Shown piece after piece: positions 14,134 through 21,574 of a DNA stretch of 34,223 nucleotides. The first letter of the stretch is position 1. Each line of letters begins with the position of its first letter. The stretch is taken from assembly GCA_964420035.1 (NCBI GenBank), contig CAYQQR010000045.1, forward strand, positions 1-34,223, given 5' to 3'. Both the position numbers and the translations under genes were made by a program. The DNA is from CAYQQR01 sp964420035 (GTDB lineage Bacteria; Bacteroidota; Bacteroidia; Bacteroidales; SM23-62). The notes beneath the pieces were generated by a model. It saw only the letters and a list, made by a program, of their open reading frames with translations, ran no database searches and had not been told where the DNA came from.

Positions 14134-15144
14134 ATGACCACACTTGCCGAACTGGGTGAATTCGGCCTGATCGCCCGATTTTCAAGACAGTTCCTGGAGG
14201 ATCTTCCCGGGGATATCACCGGGATCGGGGACGATTGTGCCGTAATCCCGGTCGATAAGCAGAAAAGCATGCTGTTTACCACGGATATGCTGATCCAGGA
14301 CCGGCATTTCATCCTTGAAAGGATCCATGCCCGGGACCTGGGTTATAAGTCCCTGGCCGTCAACCTGAGCGATATCGCGGCCATGGGGGGTAAACCCCAC
14401 AGCGCTTATCTTTCCATCGGTATACCTGCCGGACTCGAAATTGAATGGATCGACGGCTTTTTCGAAGGGATCCGGGAGCTGGCAGAAAATACCGGGATCT
14501 ACTTCCTGGGCGGGGATACCACAAAATCACCGGATAAACTGGTCATCAATATCGCCGTGATCGGGTTCATCGATCCGGAACGAATCAAGGAACGCGAGGC
14601 GGCCCGGCCCGGAGATATTCTTTGTGTCACCGATACCGTGGGCGATTCGGGGGGCGGACTCAGAGTTTTGCTGGAAAACAAAACCCTGGATCCCGATGCT
14701 TCCCGGCTGGTGAAAAGACACCACCGTCCCAGGGCCCACCTTGAGGAAGGCATGTGGCTTTCTGAACGGGAGAGCGTGCACGCCATGATCGACCTTTCCG
14801 ACGGGATCGAATCGGACATACAAAGGATCATGGAAAGCTCCGCCGTGGGAGCCGAGATCGAGATCAACGACATTCCCGTGTCCGGAACCCTGGTGAAGGT
14901 ATGCGGCAAATACGGCTGGAACGCCCGCGAGACCGGTTTGAGCGGCGGGGAAGACTATTGCCTGATGATCACGGTTTCACCGGATGCCTATGAAGATCTG
15001 GCCGGGGAATACATGCACGACTTCGGTAAACCCTTATATAAAATCGGTAAGATCACGGGCAAAAAAGGCAAACCGGTTTTTACACGGAACGGAACACTCG
15101 TCGATATGGAGAAACATGGATTCGATCATTTTAAATCGAAATAA
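14134..15144 (+). CDS. thiL: Thiamine-monophosphate kinase
   Basis: A 336-residue ThiL of the PurM/AIR-synthase-like ATPase superfamily. It phosphorylates thiamine monophosphate to the active cofactor TPP. Motifs are GIGDDCAVI near residue 31 (metal/ATP aspartates), FTTDMLIQDRHF, the NLSDIAAMGGKP helix, YFLGGDTTKSPD, and MIDLSDGIESDIQRI in the C-terminal half with GLSGGEDYCL. It starts 14 bases after thiE and its TAA overlaps the thiD ATG (TAATG). It supplies the last step, making the riboswitch ligand. Confidence 0.95.
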   Translation: MTTLAELGEFGLIARFSRQFLEDLPGDITGIGDDCAVIPVDKQKSMLFTTDMLIQDRHFILERIHARDLGYKSLAVNLSDIAAMGGKPHSAYLSIGIPAGLEIEWIDGFFEGIRELAENTGIYFLGGDTTKSPDKLVINIAVIGFIDPERIKEREAARPGDILCVTDTVGDSGGGLRVLLENKTLDPDASRLVKRHHRPRAHLEEGMWLSERESVHAMIDLSDGIESDIQRIMESSAVGAEIEINDIPVSGTLVKVCGKYGWNARETGLSGGEDYCLMITVSPDAYEDLAGEYMHDFGKPLYKIGKITGKKGKPVFTRNGTLVDMEKHGFDHFKSK

Positions 15145-15959
15145 TGAGATATAAAAGCGTTATAACCATCGCGGGCTCCGACAGTGGCGGCGGAGCAGGC
15201 ATTCAGGCCGACCTGAAAACCATCTCCGCCCTGGGATGCTACGGGACAACCGCCATCACGGCCATCACGGCCCAAAATACCCTGGGAGTTACCGCTATTC
15301 ATCCTGTGCCCCGGGATATCATAAAAAGACAGTTGGAAGCAGTTCTTGAAGACATCGGGACGGACGCCGTGAAGATCGGCATGCTCCATTCCGTGGATAT
15401 CATTAAAACGGTAAGGCAGGTGCTGAAGCAATACGAACTTAAAAATGTCGTGCTCGATCCCGTTATGGTCGCGGCCAGCGGGGACAAGCTCATTGAAGAC
15501 AATACCGTTGATGCTCTGGCTGCATTCCTCTTTCCCCTGGCCGATACGATCACCCCCAACATCCCGGAGGCGGAGATCCTGCTGAACAGGAAGATCACCG
15601 GCAGGGATGACATGATCCGGGCCGCCGGGGACCTGCTCCAATTCGGCAGCAGATCGGTCCTGCTCAAGGGAGGACATTTGGCAGGGGATATGCTGTACGA
15701 TGTTTTTATCAACAGGGAAAGGCCCGATGATATCCGCGTTTATGAGAACAAAAAAGTGATCACCGGGAACGTCCACGGCACGGGATGTACCCTCTCTTCG
15801 GCCATCGCCTCCTGCCTGGCTTTAGGGGAAGAACTGGAAAAGGCCGTCCAGCACGCCATCAAGTACCTGCAGCAGGCCATTGTCCATGGTAAGATCTATC
15901 AAACCGGCAAGGGTTCCGGACCGGTGAATCATTTTTACAATCCCGAAAAGCTGAAATAA
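15144..15959 (+). CDS. thiD: Hydroxymethylpyrimidine/phosphomethylpyrimidine kinase
   Basis: A 271-residue ribokinase-fold ThiD. It phosphorylates HMP twice to give HMP pyrophosphate for ThiE. Motifs are AGSDSGGGAGIQADLKT at the N-terminus (substrate and nucleotide loop), ITAQNTLGV, VLDPVMVAASGDKL, ITPNIPEAE, LLKGGH and the anion-hole NVHGTGCTLSSAIA with the catalytic cysteine. It overlaps thiL by one base and ends one base before tenA, so it is part of the same operon. Confidence 0.95.
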   Translation: MRYKSVITIAGSDSGGGAGIQADLKTISALGCYGTTAITAITAQNTLGVTAIHPVPRDIIKRQLEAVLEDIGTDAVKIGMLHSVDIIKTVRQVLKQYELKNVVLDPVMVAASGDKLIEDNTVDALAAFLFPLADTITPNIPEAEILLNRKITGRDDMIRAAGDLLQFGSRSVLLKGGHLAGDMLYDVFINRERPDDIRVYENKKVITGNVHGTGCTLSSAIASCLALGEELEKAVQHAIKYLQQAIVHGKIYQTGKGSGPVNHFYNPEKLK

Positions 15960-15960
15960 T

Positions 15961-16602
15961 ATGAAATACACGGATCAACTCTGGGAAGCAATCCAGCCCA
16001 TCTATAATAAGATCCTTGAACACCCCTTTATCAAAGCCCTGATCCGCGGGGACCTCGAGCAGGAGCGTTTCCTGTTTTATGTAGAACAGGATTCCCTTTA
16101 TTTGCTTGATTACAGCAGGGTGCTGGCCATCATAGCATCCAGGTGCGAAGGTTCCGAACGGATCCTTCAGTTCCTCGATTTTGCAAAGTATTCCATCCTG
16201 TACGAGCAGGAAAACCATAAAAGGTACCTGGCCGAACAGAAGCGGGTCAGCCGACAGGAAAGATCACCGGCATGTCAGGGCTACGCGGATTATTTAATGA
16301 AAACAGCCTGTATAGACAGCCTTGAAGAAGCTATAGCCGCTATCCTCCCCTGCTTCGTCGTTTATGAAAGGGTGGGCAGGCATATTCATGACAGGGCCGG
16401 AAAGAACAATCCCTACCAGTATTGGATCGACGCCTATGTCGACCCGGAATTCAGGGAAGCTACCGGTAAGGCCCTGCTGATCACCGATGAACTGGCATCC
16501 GGTGCAAGTGCTTCTGCAAGAGAAAAAATGAAAAAAGCCTTTGTCCTGGCGACAAAAATGGAATACCGGTTCTGGGATAGTGCCTGGAAAAAAGAAGGAT
16601 GA
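15961..16602 (+). CDS. tenA: Aminopyrimidine aminohydrolase / thiaminase II
   Basis: A 213-residue TenA helical-bundle protein. It hydrolyses aminopyrimidines from thiamine breakdown so that HMP can be recovered. Active-site features are D44 in VEQDSLYL, catalytic C131 in ILPCFVVYERVG with Y135, and E201 in MEYRFW near the C-terminus. These are the residues that separate the classical TenA_C type from the cysteine-less TenA_E type. It is the last gene of the riboswitch operon. With thiM, thiD and thiE present and no thiC, thiG or thiH here, this locus is dedicated to salvage and activation. Confidence 0.94.
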   Translation: MKYTDQLWEAIQPIYNKILEHPFIKALIRGDLEQERFLFYVEQDSLYLLDYSRVLAIIASRCEGSERILQFLDFAKYSILYEQENHKRYLAEQKRVSRQERSPACQGYADYLMKTACIDSLEEAIAAILPCFVVYERVGRHIHDRAGKNNPYQYWIDAYVDPEFREATGKALLITDELASGASASAREKMKKAFVLATKMEYRFWDSAWKKEG

Positions 16603-16623
16603 CCCTGGTAAAGGACCATCCTT
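16595..16623 (+). terminator. Hairpin at the end of the thiamine operon
   Basis: AAGGATG (16595-16601) pairs with CATCCTT (16617-16623), with three further pairs possible in the loop. It straddles the tenA stop codon and is followed by TATTATATTA. A plausible but moderate intrinsic terminator between convergent operons. Confidence 0.45.
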
Positions 16624-16636
16624 TATTATATTATCC

Positions 16637-16660
16637 GGAACGGGCCTTGTGACCCGGTCC
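16637..16660 (-). terminator. Hairpin after hflC
   Basis: On the minus strand GGACCGGG pairs with CCCGTTCC (one mismatch, 8-base loop) five bases after the hflC stop, followed by GGATAATATAATAAA. Probably a terminator for hflKC facing the thiamine operon, although the tail is only A/T-rich. Confidence 0.4.
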
Positions 16661-16664
16661 TTCC

Positions 16665-17609
16665 TTAGTCCATTCCCTTCAAATACTTATAGAGTTCGCT
16701 TTCCGTCGACAAGATCACCGAAGTGGTGGAATCGAAGGTCCGCTGAAAAGTTTCCAGTGACTTAAGGAATGTGTATAGATTCCTGGAAGCTGACGAACGG
16801 TCATAGGCCGAAGCATAGATGCTTGCCGCCCTGGCATCAGCCCCCCCGCGGATCTGTTCCGCCTGTTTGTATGCCCCCGACTGGATGACCTGGAGCTCCC
16901 TTTCCTTCTCACCGTTGATGCGGGAAGCTTGTCCCTGCCCTTCAGAACGGAACTTGTCGGCGATACGGTACCTTTCGCTCTTCATACGCTCATAAACCTG
17001 GGTGCGCACTTCCTCGACATAGTTGATCCGCTTGAAACGGAAATCCAAAACCTTGATACCCAAATCAGCCGTATTAACATTGGCCGATTCCAGGATCATA
17101 CTCTGGATATTAACCCGGCCTACAGAGATATCAGGCAGGGAATCCCCGATCAATTCACTGATTTCACCGGTGGCTTGCGGGGTTCGGTTGGTATTACGGA
17201 CCAGCTCCACCAGATCATGGCTGGCAATGTAATCCCTGGTCTCGCCGTCAAGCAGATCGTCTAACCTCGACTGTGCACCGCGTTCGTTGGTCAGTCGCCT
17301 GAAAAACTGCAGCGGATCGGTGATCTGCCAGCGGGCATAGGTGTCTACGAATATGAATTTCTTATCCTTGGTTGGCACCTGGTTGGGATCGCCGTCCCAT
17401 TCCATGAAACGCTTTTCAAAAAAATTGGTCTTATGAATAAAAGGCGCCTTGAATTTCAGTCCGGGATTCACAATGGCCTCCCCCACCGGCTTCCCGAACT
17501 GGGTGATCACGACCTGTTCCTTCTCGTTTACCACAAAAGCAGTCTGGGTAACCAGGATGATGGCCAGGATGATCAATACGATATATAAAAGAATTTTGTT
17601 GGTTTTCAT
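16665..17609 (-). CDS. hflC: HflC-type SPFH/prohibitin membrane protein
   Basis: A 314-residue SPFH protein. An N-terminal transmembrane helix (about residues 7-26) is followed by the band-7 domain starting VVNEKEQVVITQFGKP. A long helical region with EGQGQASRINGEKERELQVIQSG-like repeats (about 220-280) ends in SSASRNLYTFLKSLETF, typical of HflC. With HflK it forms a large periplasm-facing cage that encloses and modulates the FtsH protease. It starts 9 bases after hflK ends, so the two are one transcript. The ATG at 17609 puts the anchor at the expected place. Confidence 0.92.
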   Translation of the reverse strand: MKTNKILLYIVLIILAIILVTQTAFVVNEKEQVVITQFGKPVGEAIVNPGLKFKAPFIHKTNFFEKRFMEWDGDPNQVPTKDKKFIFVDTYARWQITDPLQFFRRLTNERGAQSRLDDLLDGETRDYIASHDLVELVRNTNRTPQATGEISELIGDSLPDISVGRVNIQSMILESANVNTADLGIKVLDFRFKRINYVEEVRTQVYERMKSERYRIADKFRSEGQGQASRINGEKERELQVIQSGAYKQAEQIRGGADARAASIYASAYDRSSASRNLYTFLKSLETFQRTFDSTTSVILSTESELYKYLKGMD

Positions 17610-17618
17610 AATAAGCTC

Positions 17619-18590
17619 TTATTGATTGTCCTTAATTTGCATTTGTAATAAGGGTAAAACATTGTTCCCTTCTTCATCGGTGATGATCTTATGTCCCAGC
17701 TTGGGGATCACATCGGCAAGGGTTTCCAGGTAAATACGCCGTTTGGTTACCTCGGGAGCCTTAATATACTCCAGGTATAGTGCGTTAAAGCGGGCCACCT
17801 CACCTTCGGCATTGTTGACACGTGCCGTGGCATAACCTTCAGCTTTCTGAACTGTCTCTTCCGCCTGTCCACGGGCCCTGGGGATAATCTTGTTGTATTC
17901 ACTCTTGGCCTGGTTGATCAGCGTCTCCTTCTCCTGCTGGGCCTCATTCACCGCATTGAAGGCATCCTTCACCGGGTCGGGCGGATTTACATCCTGTAAC
18001 ACCACCTGGTCGATGATGACCCCAAGACTGTATTCCCTGCAGATCTCCTGCATGAGTTCCTTCACCCGGCCGGCGATCTCGGTACGGCCCACGGTAAGGA
18101 CCTCGTTAACCGTCCGGTCCCCGACCACCTGGCGCATGGATGCCTCGGAAAGGTCACGCAAAGTGGTTTCCGGATTCCTTACCTTAAAAAGGTAATTGAA
18201 GGGATTGTCCACCCGGTACTGAACCACCCACTCCACGTCGGCCAGGTTCAGGTCACCGGTCAGCATCAGCGACTCGTCACGGGTACCGCTCCGGGTGTAA
18301 TCGGTTTGTATTCCGGCACGTATGGTCCGAAAACCAAATTCCTGCTTCTGCTGTCTTTCCACGGGAACCTTAAATACCCGCTCAACAAATGGGATTTTCA
18401 TATTCAATCCCGATTCCACGGTTCGCACATATGTGCCGAAACGCGTGATCACACCCACTTCCTCGGTCCTGACCTGGAAGAAGGCACTAAAGACCAGTAT
18501 GACCAGGATGATCAGCAAGATCCAGGTGCGATAACGCTTCAACAGGTTCCTGACTTCCGGGGGCATACTGTAATTTTCATTGTTTGCCAT
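17619..18590 (-). CDS. hflK: HflK-type SPFH/prohibitin membrane protein
   Basis: A 323-residue partner of HflC. A short N-terminal tail precedes a transmembrane helix (about 24-41). The band-7 domain begins VRTEEVGVITRFGTYVRTVESGLNMKIPF, with the HflK-type QDVNPPDPVKDAFNAVNEAQQEKETLINQA motif near residues 197-228. The glycine-rich N-terminal tail of the E. coli protein is missing, which is common in Bacteroidota. It is the first gene of hflKC and is preceded by a good consensus promoter. Confidence 0.92.
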   Translation of the reverse strand: MANNENYSMPPEVRNLLKRYRTWILLIILVILVFSAFFQVRTEEVGVITRFGTYVRTVESGLNMKIPFVERVFKVPVERQQKQEFGFRTIRAGIQTDYTRSGTRDESLMLTGDLNLADVEWVVQYRVDNPFNYLFKVRNPETTLRDLSEASMRQVVGDRTVNEVLTVGRTEIAGRVKELMQEICREYSLGVIIDQVVLQDVNPPDPVKDAFNAVNEAQQEKETLINQAKSEYNKIIPRARGQAEETVQKAEGYATARVNNAEGEVARFNALYLEYIKAPEVTKRRIYLETLADVIPKLGHKIITDEEGNNVLPLLQMQIKDNQ

Positions 18591-18631
18591 GTTTCTATAG
18601 GTTTAATTTTCACTTTTCTTATTGAGAACTA

Positions 18632-18661
18632 CAAAGGTAACCTTATTCGAAGGAAACCCAA
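18632..18661 (-). promoter_or_regulatory. Bacteroidota-type promoter for hflKC
   Basis: On the minus strand TTG (18659-18661), a 19-base spacer and TACCTTTG (18632-18639) match the TTG, 19-21 bases, TAnnTTTG consensus. The predicted start near 18625 leaves a leader of about 35 bases before the hflK ATG. Confidence 0.6.
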
Positions 18662-18748
18662 TATTATTCACGTAAAAAAGAAAGCAACTTTGACCGTGGA
18701 AGACAGAGCGGGACAGGTTTTGTTTCTCGGCTTCGTCTGTTGCTCCGT

Positions 18749-18788
18749 CCCGAAAATCTTAGCAGCTTTGCTGCTTTAGATTTTCGGG
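18749..18788. repeat. Long imperfect hairpin
   Basis: CCCGAAAATCT (18749-18759) pairs perfectly with AGATTTTCGGG (18778-18788), and inside it GCAGC (18762-18766) pairs with GCTGC (18770-18774). Downstream are a TGCCT-GT-AGGCA palindrome (18795-18806) and an irregular tandem TTCGCG/TTTGCG stretch to about 18862. Together they fill much of the 465-base gap between hflK and the receptor gene. No gene is seen here. Confidence 0.6.
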
Positions 18789-19030
18789 CCTGCCTGCCTG
18801 TAGGCAAGGAATTTCGAATTTCTTCCTCGCGTTCTTCGCGCCTTCTTTGCGATCTTCGCGGTTCAGAACAACCGCGTGACGATTGCATGACAGCCTTTAT
18901 GCTCTTCTGCTCTTAATTCCTTGAATTCTTTAGGCTCTTCGGCCCTATACCAGAATTGTCAAGATTTCCCAACGTGGTCCGTGGTCTAATTTCATTCCAG
19001 GGTATGATTTTTGAAAGTACAACGTTATCC

Positions 19031-19049
19031 TACAAATACTAATTTTGTA
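19031..19049 (+). promoter_or_regulatory. -7 box inside an inverted repeat upstream of the TonB receptor
   Basis: TAATTTTG (19040-19047) is an exact TAnnTTTG match. It lies within TACAAA (19031-19036), 7 bases, TTTGTA (19044-19049), a perfect inverted repeat. A wider GTACAA/TTGTAC pair spans 19017-19050. This could be an operator overlapping the promoter. The ATG follows only nine bases after the box, so the transcript would be almost leaderless. Confidence 0.3.
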
Positions 19050-19055
19050 CTCCCG

Positions 19056-21461
19056 ATGAGGCTGTTGTTTACCATAATATTTATAATGATTTTCATTCAA
19101 CCGGGTTTTTCCCAGACGGTAAAGGTTCTGGACCAGGAGAACCTGCAACCCCTGGAGCTGGCTACCCTCAGCAGCCTTGACCCTGAAGCTTCGGCAATAA
19201 CCAACCTGGAAGGAAAAGCCAAGGTGGATGATTTCAAAGGCTCGGAACAGATACAGGTCCGTATGATCGGCTATACCACGCGAGTACTAAGTTACAAGGA
19301 ACTGGAAGAGGCCGGCTTTAAGATCTACATGGAACCCACCAATGTAAACCTCGACCAGGTGGTGGTTTCGGCTACACGCTGGAACCAGCCCATACGGGAT
19401 TTGCCATCCAATATCTCGGTGGTTTCCCCCAAACAGATCGCCTTTGAGAATCCTCAGACCAGTGCCGACCTGCTGGGCAATTCCGGGGAAGTCTTTGTGC
19501 AGAAAAGCCAGATGGGCGGCGGCAGTCCCATGATACGCGGATTTGCCACCAACAGGCTGCTGATCGCCGTGGACGGGATCAGAATGAATACGGCCATTTT
19601 CCGCAGCGGCAATCTACAAAACGTGATCTCCCTGGATCCATACAGTATGGAGCGGGCCGAGATCCTTTTCGGTCCGGGATCCGTGATATACGGCAGTGAC
19701 GCCATCGGGGGTGTGATGAGCTTTCATACCCTGGAACCGCGCTTTTCCAAAGATGATCATACCTACATCAACGGAAACGTGGCGGGCCGCTATTCTTCAG
19801 CAAACAATGAGCGCACCGGTCATTTCGATATCAGACTGGGATGGAAAAAATGGGCCTCCGTAACCAGCATTTCCCATTCCGACTATGACGACCTCAAAAT
19901 GGGACGGTACGGTCCGGAAGAGTACCTGCGGGAAAACTATGTGTGGCGCGTAGACGGCATGGACCGGATCGTTACCAATGCCGATCCCCTGGTACAACGG
20001 CCCACCGGGTATACCCAGTCCAATATCATGCAGAAGTTTGCATACAGGCCCAACGAAGACTGGGAAAGCAGCTATTCATTCCACTATTCCGCCACGTCCG
20101 ATTATCCCCGCTACGACAGGCTTATACGGGAAAGGAACGGGATCCCGCGCAGCGCTGAATGGAACTACGGACCTCAGATATGGACGATGAACCGGTTGAA
20201 CCTTACCTGCCAAAAGGGCAATACATATTACGATGAGCTGGACCTGAAACTGGCCCACCAGTTTTTCGAGGAAAGCCGTGTCGACAGGGACTTTGGGGAG
20301 CTTCTTAAAAATAAACGGGTCGAACAGGTGCAGGCTGTCAGCATGAACCTGGACCTGAATAAGGAGCTGGTTAATAAAAGAATGCTCTATTACGGACTGG
20401 AAGCGGTTTATAACGACGTGCATTCAACGGGAAAGGTGGAAAACATACAAACCGGATCGGTAAGCAACGGACCCAGCCGTTACCCCGAATCCTCCTGGAG
20501 TTCACTGGGTACGTACCTTACATACCAATTCCGGCTTACCGACAGGATGCTGATGCACGCCGGTGTGCGTTATAACCAGTATTTTTTGAAAGCCGATTTC
20601 GATACGACTCACTATCCTTTTCCCTTTACTGAGGCAACGATCAATAAGGGTGCCCTGACCGGAAGCGCCGGCGTGGTTTTCAATCCGTCCCCGGATTGGG
20701 CTGTCAGCACCAAACTTTCCACGGGCTTTCGGGCTCCTAATGTCGACGACGCCGGAAAGGTCTTCGATTCCGAGCCCGGATCGGTGGTGGTCCCCAACCC
20801 GGAACTGAAAGCTGAATATGCCTATAACGCTGAATTCAACCTTTCAAAAGTATTCGGATCGGTGGCAAAGATCGACCTGAACGCTTATGCCACTTATCTC
20901 GATAACGCGCTGGTGCGCGGGGACTACAGTTTGAATGGAAGGGACAGCATCCTGTACGATGGACAACTGAGCCAGGTGCAGGCCATTCAGAATGCCGCAC
21001 GAGCCTTTGTCTATGGATTCCAGGCCCATGCCGAATTAAAATTACCCGCTGGCTTTGGATTGGTATCCCATTACAACAACCAGAAAGGGACAGAAGAAAT
21101 GAAAGACGGCAGCAGCTCGCCCTCACGGCATGCCGCACCGGCATTCGGGGAAAGCCACCTGAATTTTTCCACAAAAAAACTCAAGCTCGACCTCTATGCC
21201 CGCTACAACGCGGAAGTCAGCCATAACAACCTGAACGAAGAAGAAAAAGGCAAGCCTTATCTCTATGCCAAAAACGAAGCGGGACTGCCCTACTCCCCTT
21301 CCTGGTATACATTGAATTTCAGGTTCATGTACCAGCTTAACGACTATCTGAATATGACAGCAGGCATAGAAAACATTACCGACCGGCGATACCGCCCCTA
21401 TAGTTCCGGCATCGCCGCCCCCGGCCGGAACTTCGTCATCTCCCTGAAAACAAATTTCTGA
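19056..21461 (+). CDS. TonB-dependent outer-membrane receptor, haem/haemoglobin-type
   Basis: An 801-residue outer-membrane receptor. A signal peptide (MRLLFTIIFIMIFIQPGFSQ) is followed by a short carboxypeptidase-regulatory-like domain. The plug (about 100-230) has VVSATRW, IRGFATNRLLIAVDGIRMN and RSGNLQNVISLDP, and the C-terminus is a 22-strand-type barrel ending in FVISLKTNF with a terminal phenylalanine. A FRAPN box followed by NPEL resembles the FRAP/NPNL signature of haem receptors, so haem or a similar metal chelate is the most likely cargo, though siderophore or cobalamin remain possible. The ATG at 19056 begins the signal peptide; the TTG at 19011 is rejected. The neighbouring protein with a TonB C-terminal domain is convergent, not co-transcribed. 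Confidence 0.88.
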   Translation: MRLLFTIIFIMIFIQPGFSQTVKVLDQENLQPLELATLSSLDPEASAITNLEGKAKVDDFKGSEQIQVRMIGYTTRVLSYKELEEAGFKIYMEPTNVNLDQVVVSATRWNQPIRDLPSNISVVSPKQIAFENPQTSADLLGNSGEVFVQKSQMGGGSPMIRGFATNRLLIAVDGIRMNTAIFRSGNLQNVISLDPYSMERAEILFGPGSVIYGSDAIGGVMSFHTLEPRFSKDDHTYINGNVAGRYSSANNERTGHFDIRLGWKKWASVTSISHSDYDDLKMGRYGPEEYLRENYVWRVDGMDRIVTNADPLVQRPTGYTQSNIMQKFAYRPNEDWESSYSFHYSATSDYPRYDRLIRERNGIPRSAEWNYGPQIWTMNRLNLTCQKGNTYYDELDLKLAHQFFEESRVDRDFGELLKNKRVEQVQAVSMNLDLNKELVNKRMLYYGLEAVYNDVHSTGKVENIQTGSVSNGPSRYPESSWSSLGTYLTYQFRLTDRMLMHAGVRYNQYFLKADFDTTHYPFPFTEATINKGALTGSAGVVFNPSPDWAVSTKLSTGFRAPNVDDAGKVFDSEPGSVVVPNPELKAEYAYNAEFNLSKVFGSVAKIDLNAYATYLDNALVRGDYSLNGRDSILYDGQLSQVQAIQNAARAFVYGFQAHAELKLPAGFGLVSHYNNQKGTEEMKDGSSSPSRHAAPAFGESHLNFSTKKLKLDLYARYNAEVSHNNLNEEEKGKPYLYAKNEAGLPYSPSWYTLNFRFMYQLNDYLNMTAGIENITDRRYRPYSSGIAAPGRNFVISLKTNF

Positions 21462-21540
21462 ATCGCTTGGCTGTAACTACACCTTCGGCTGTTTCCATGC
21501 AGTTACAACGGTGCCAAACGGTACTGAACCCAGGAACCAA

Positions 21541-21562
21541 GCCTGCCTGCCGGCAGGCAGGC
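21541..21562. repeat. 22-bp perfect GCCTGCC palindrome
   Basis: GCCTGCCTGCC followed directly by its reverse complement, with one extra AGGC repeat unit on the right. It lies between the convergent receptor and TonB-domain genes. It is the longest of the three dispersed GCCTGC palindromes and could act as a transcription barrier. No T-run follows. Confidence 0.65.
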
Positions 21563-21574
21563 AGGCTGAATTCA

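Noticed and set aside
12751..15776. Long minus-strand frames of 98-251 residues opposite thiM, thiE, thiL and thiD
   Set aside because: They are antisense shadows of strongly conserved enzymes in GC-rich DNA and show no recognisable domain.
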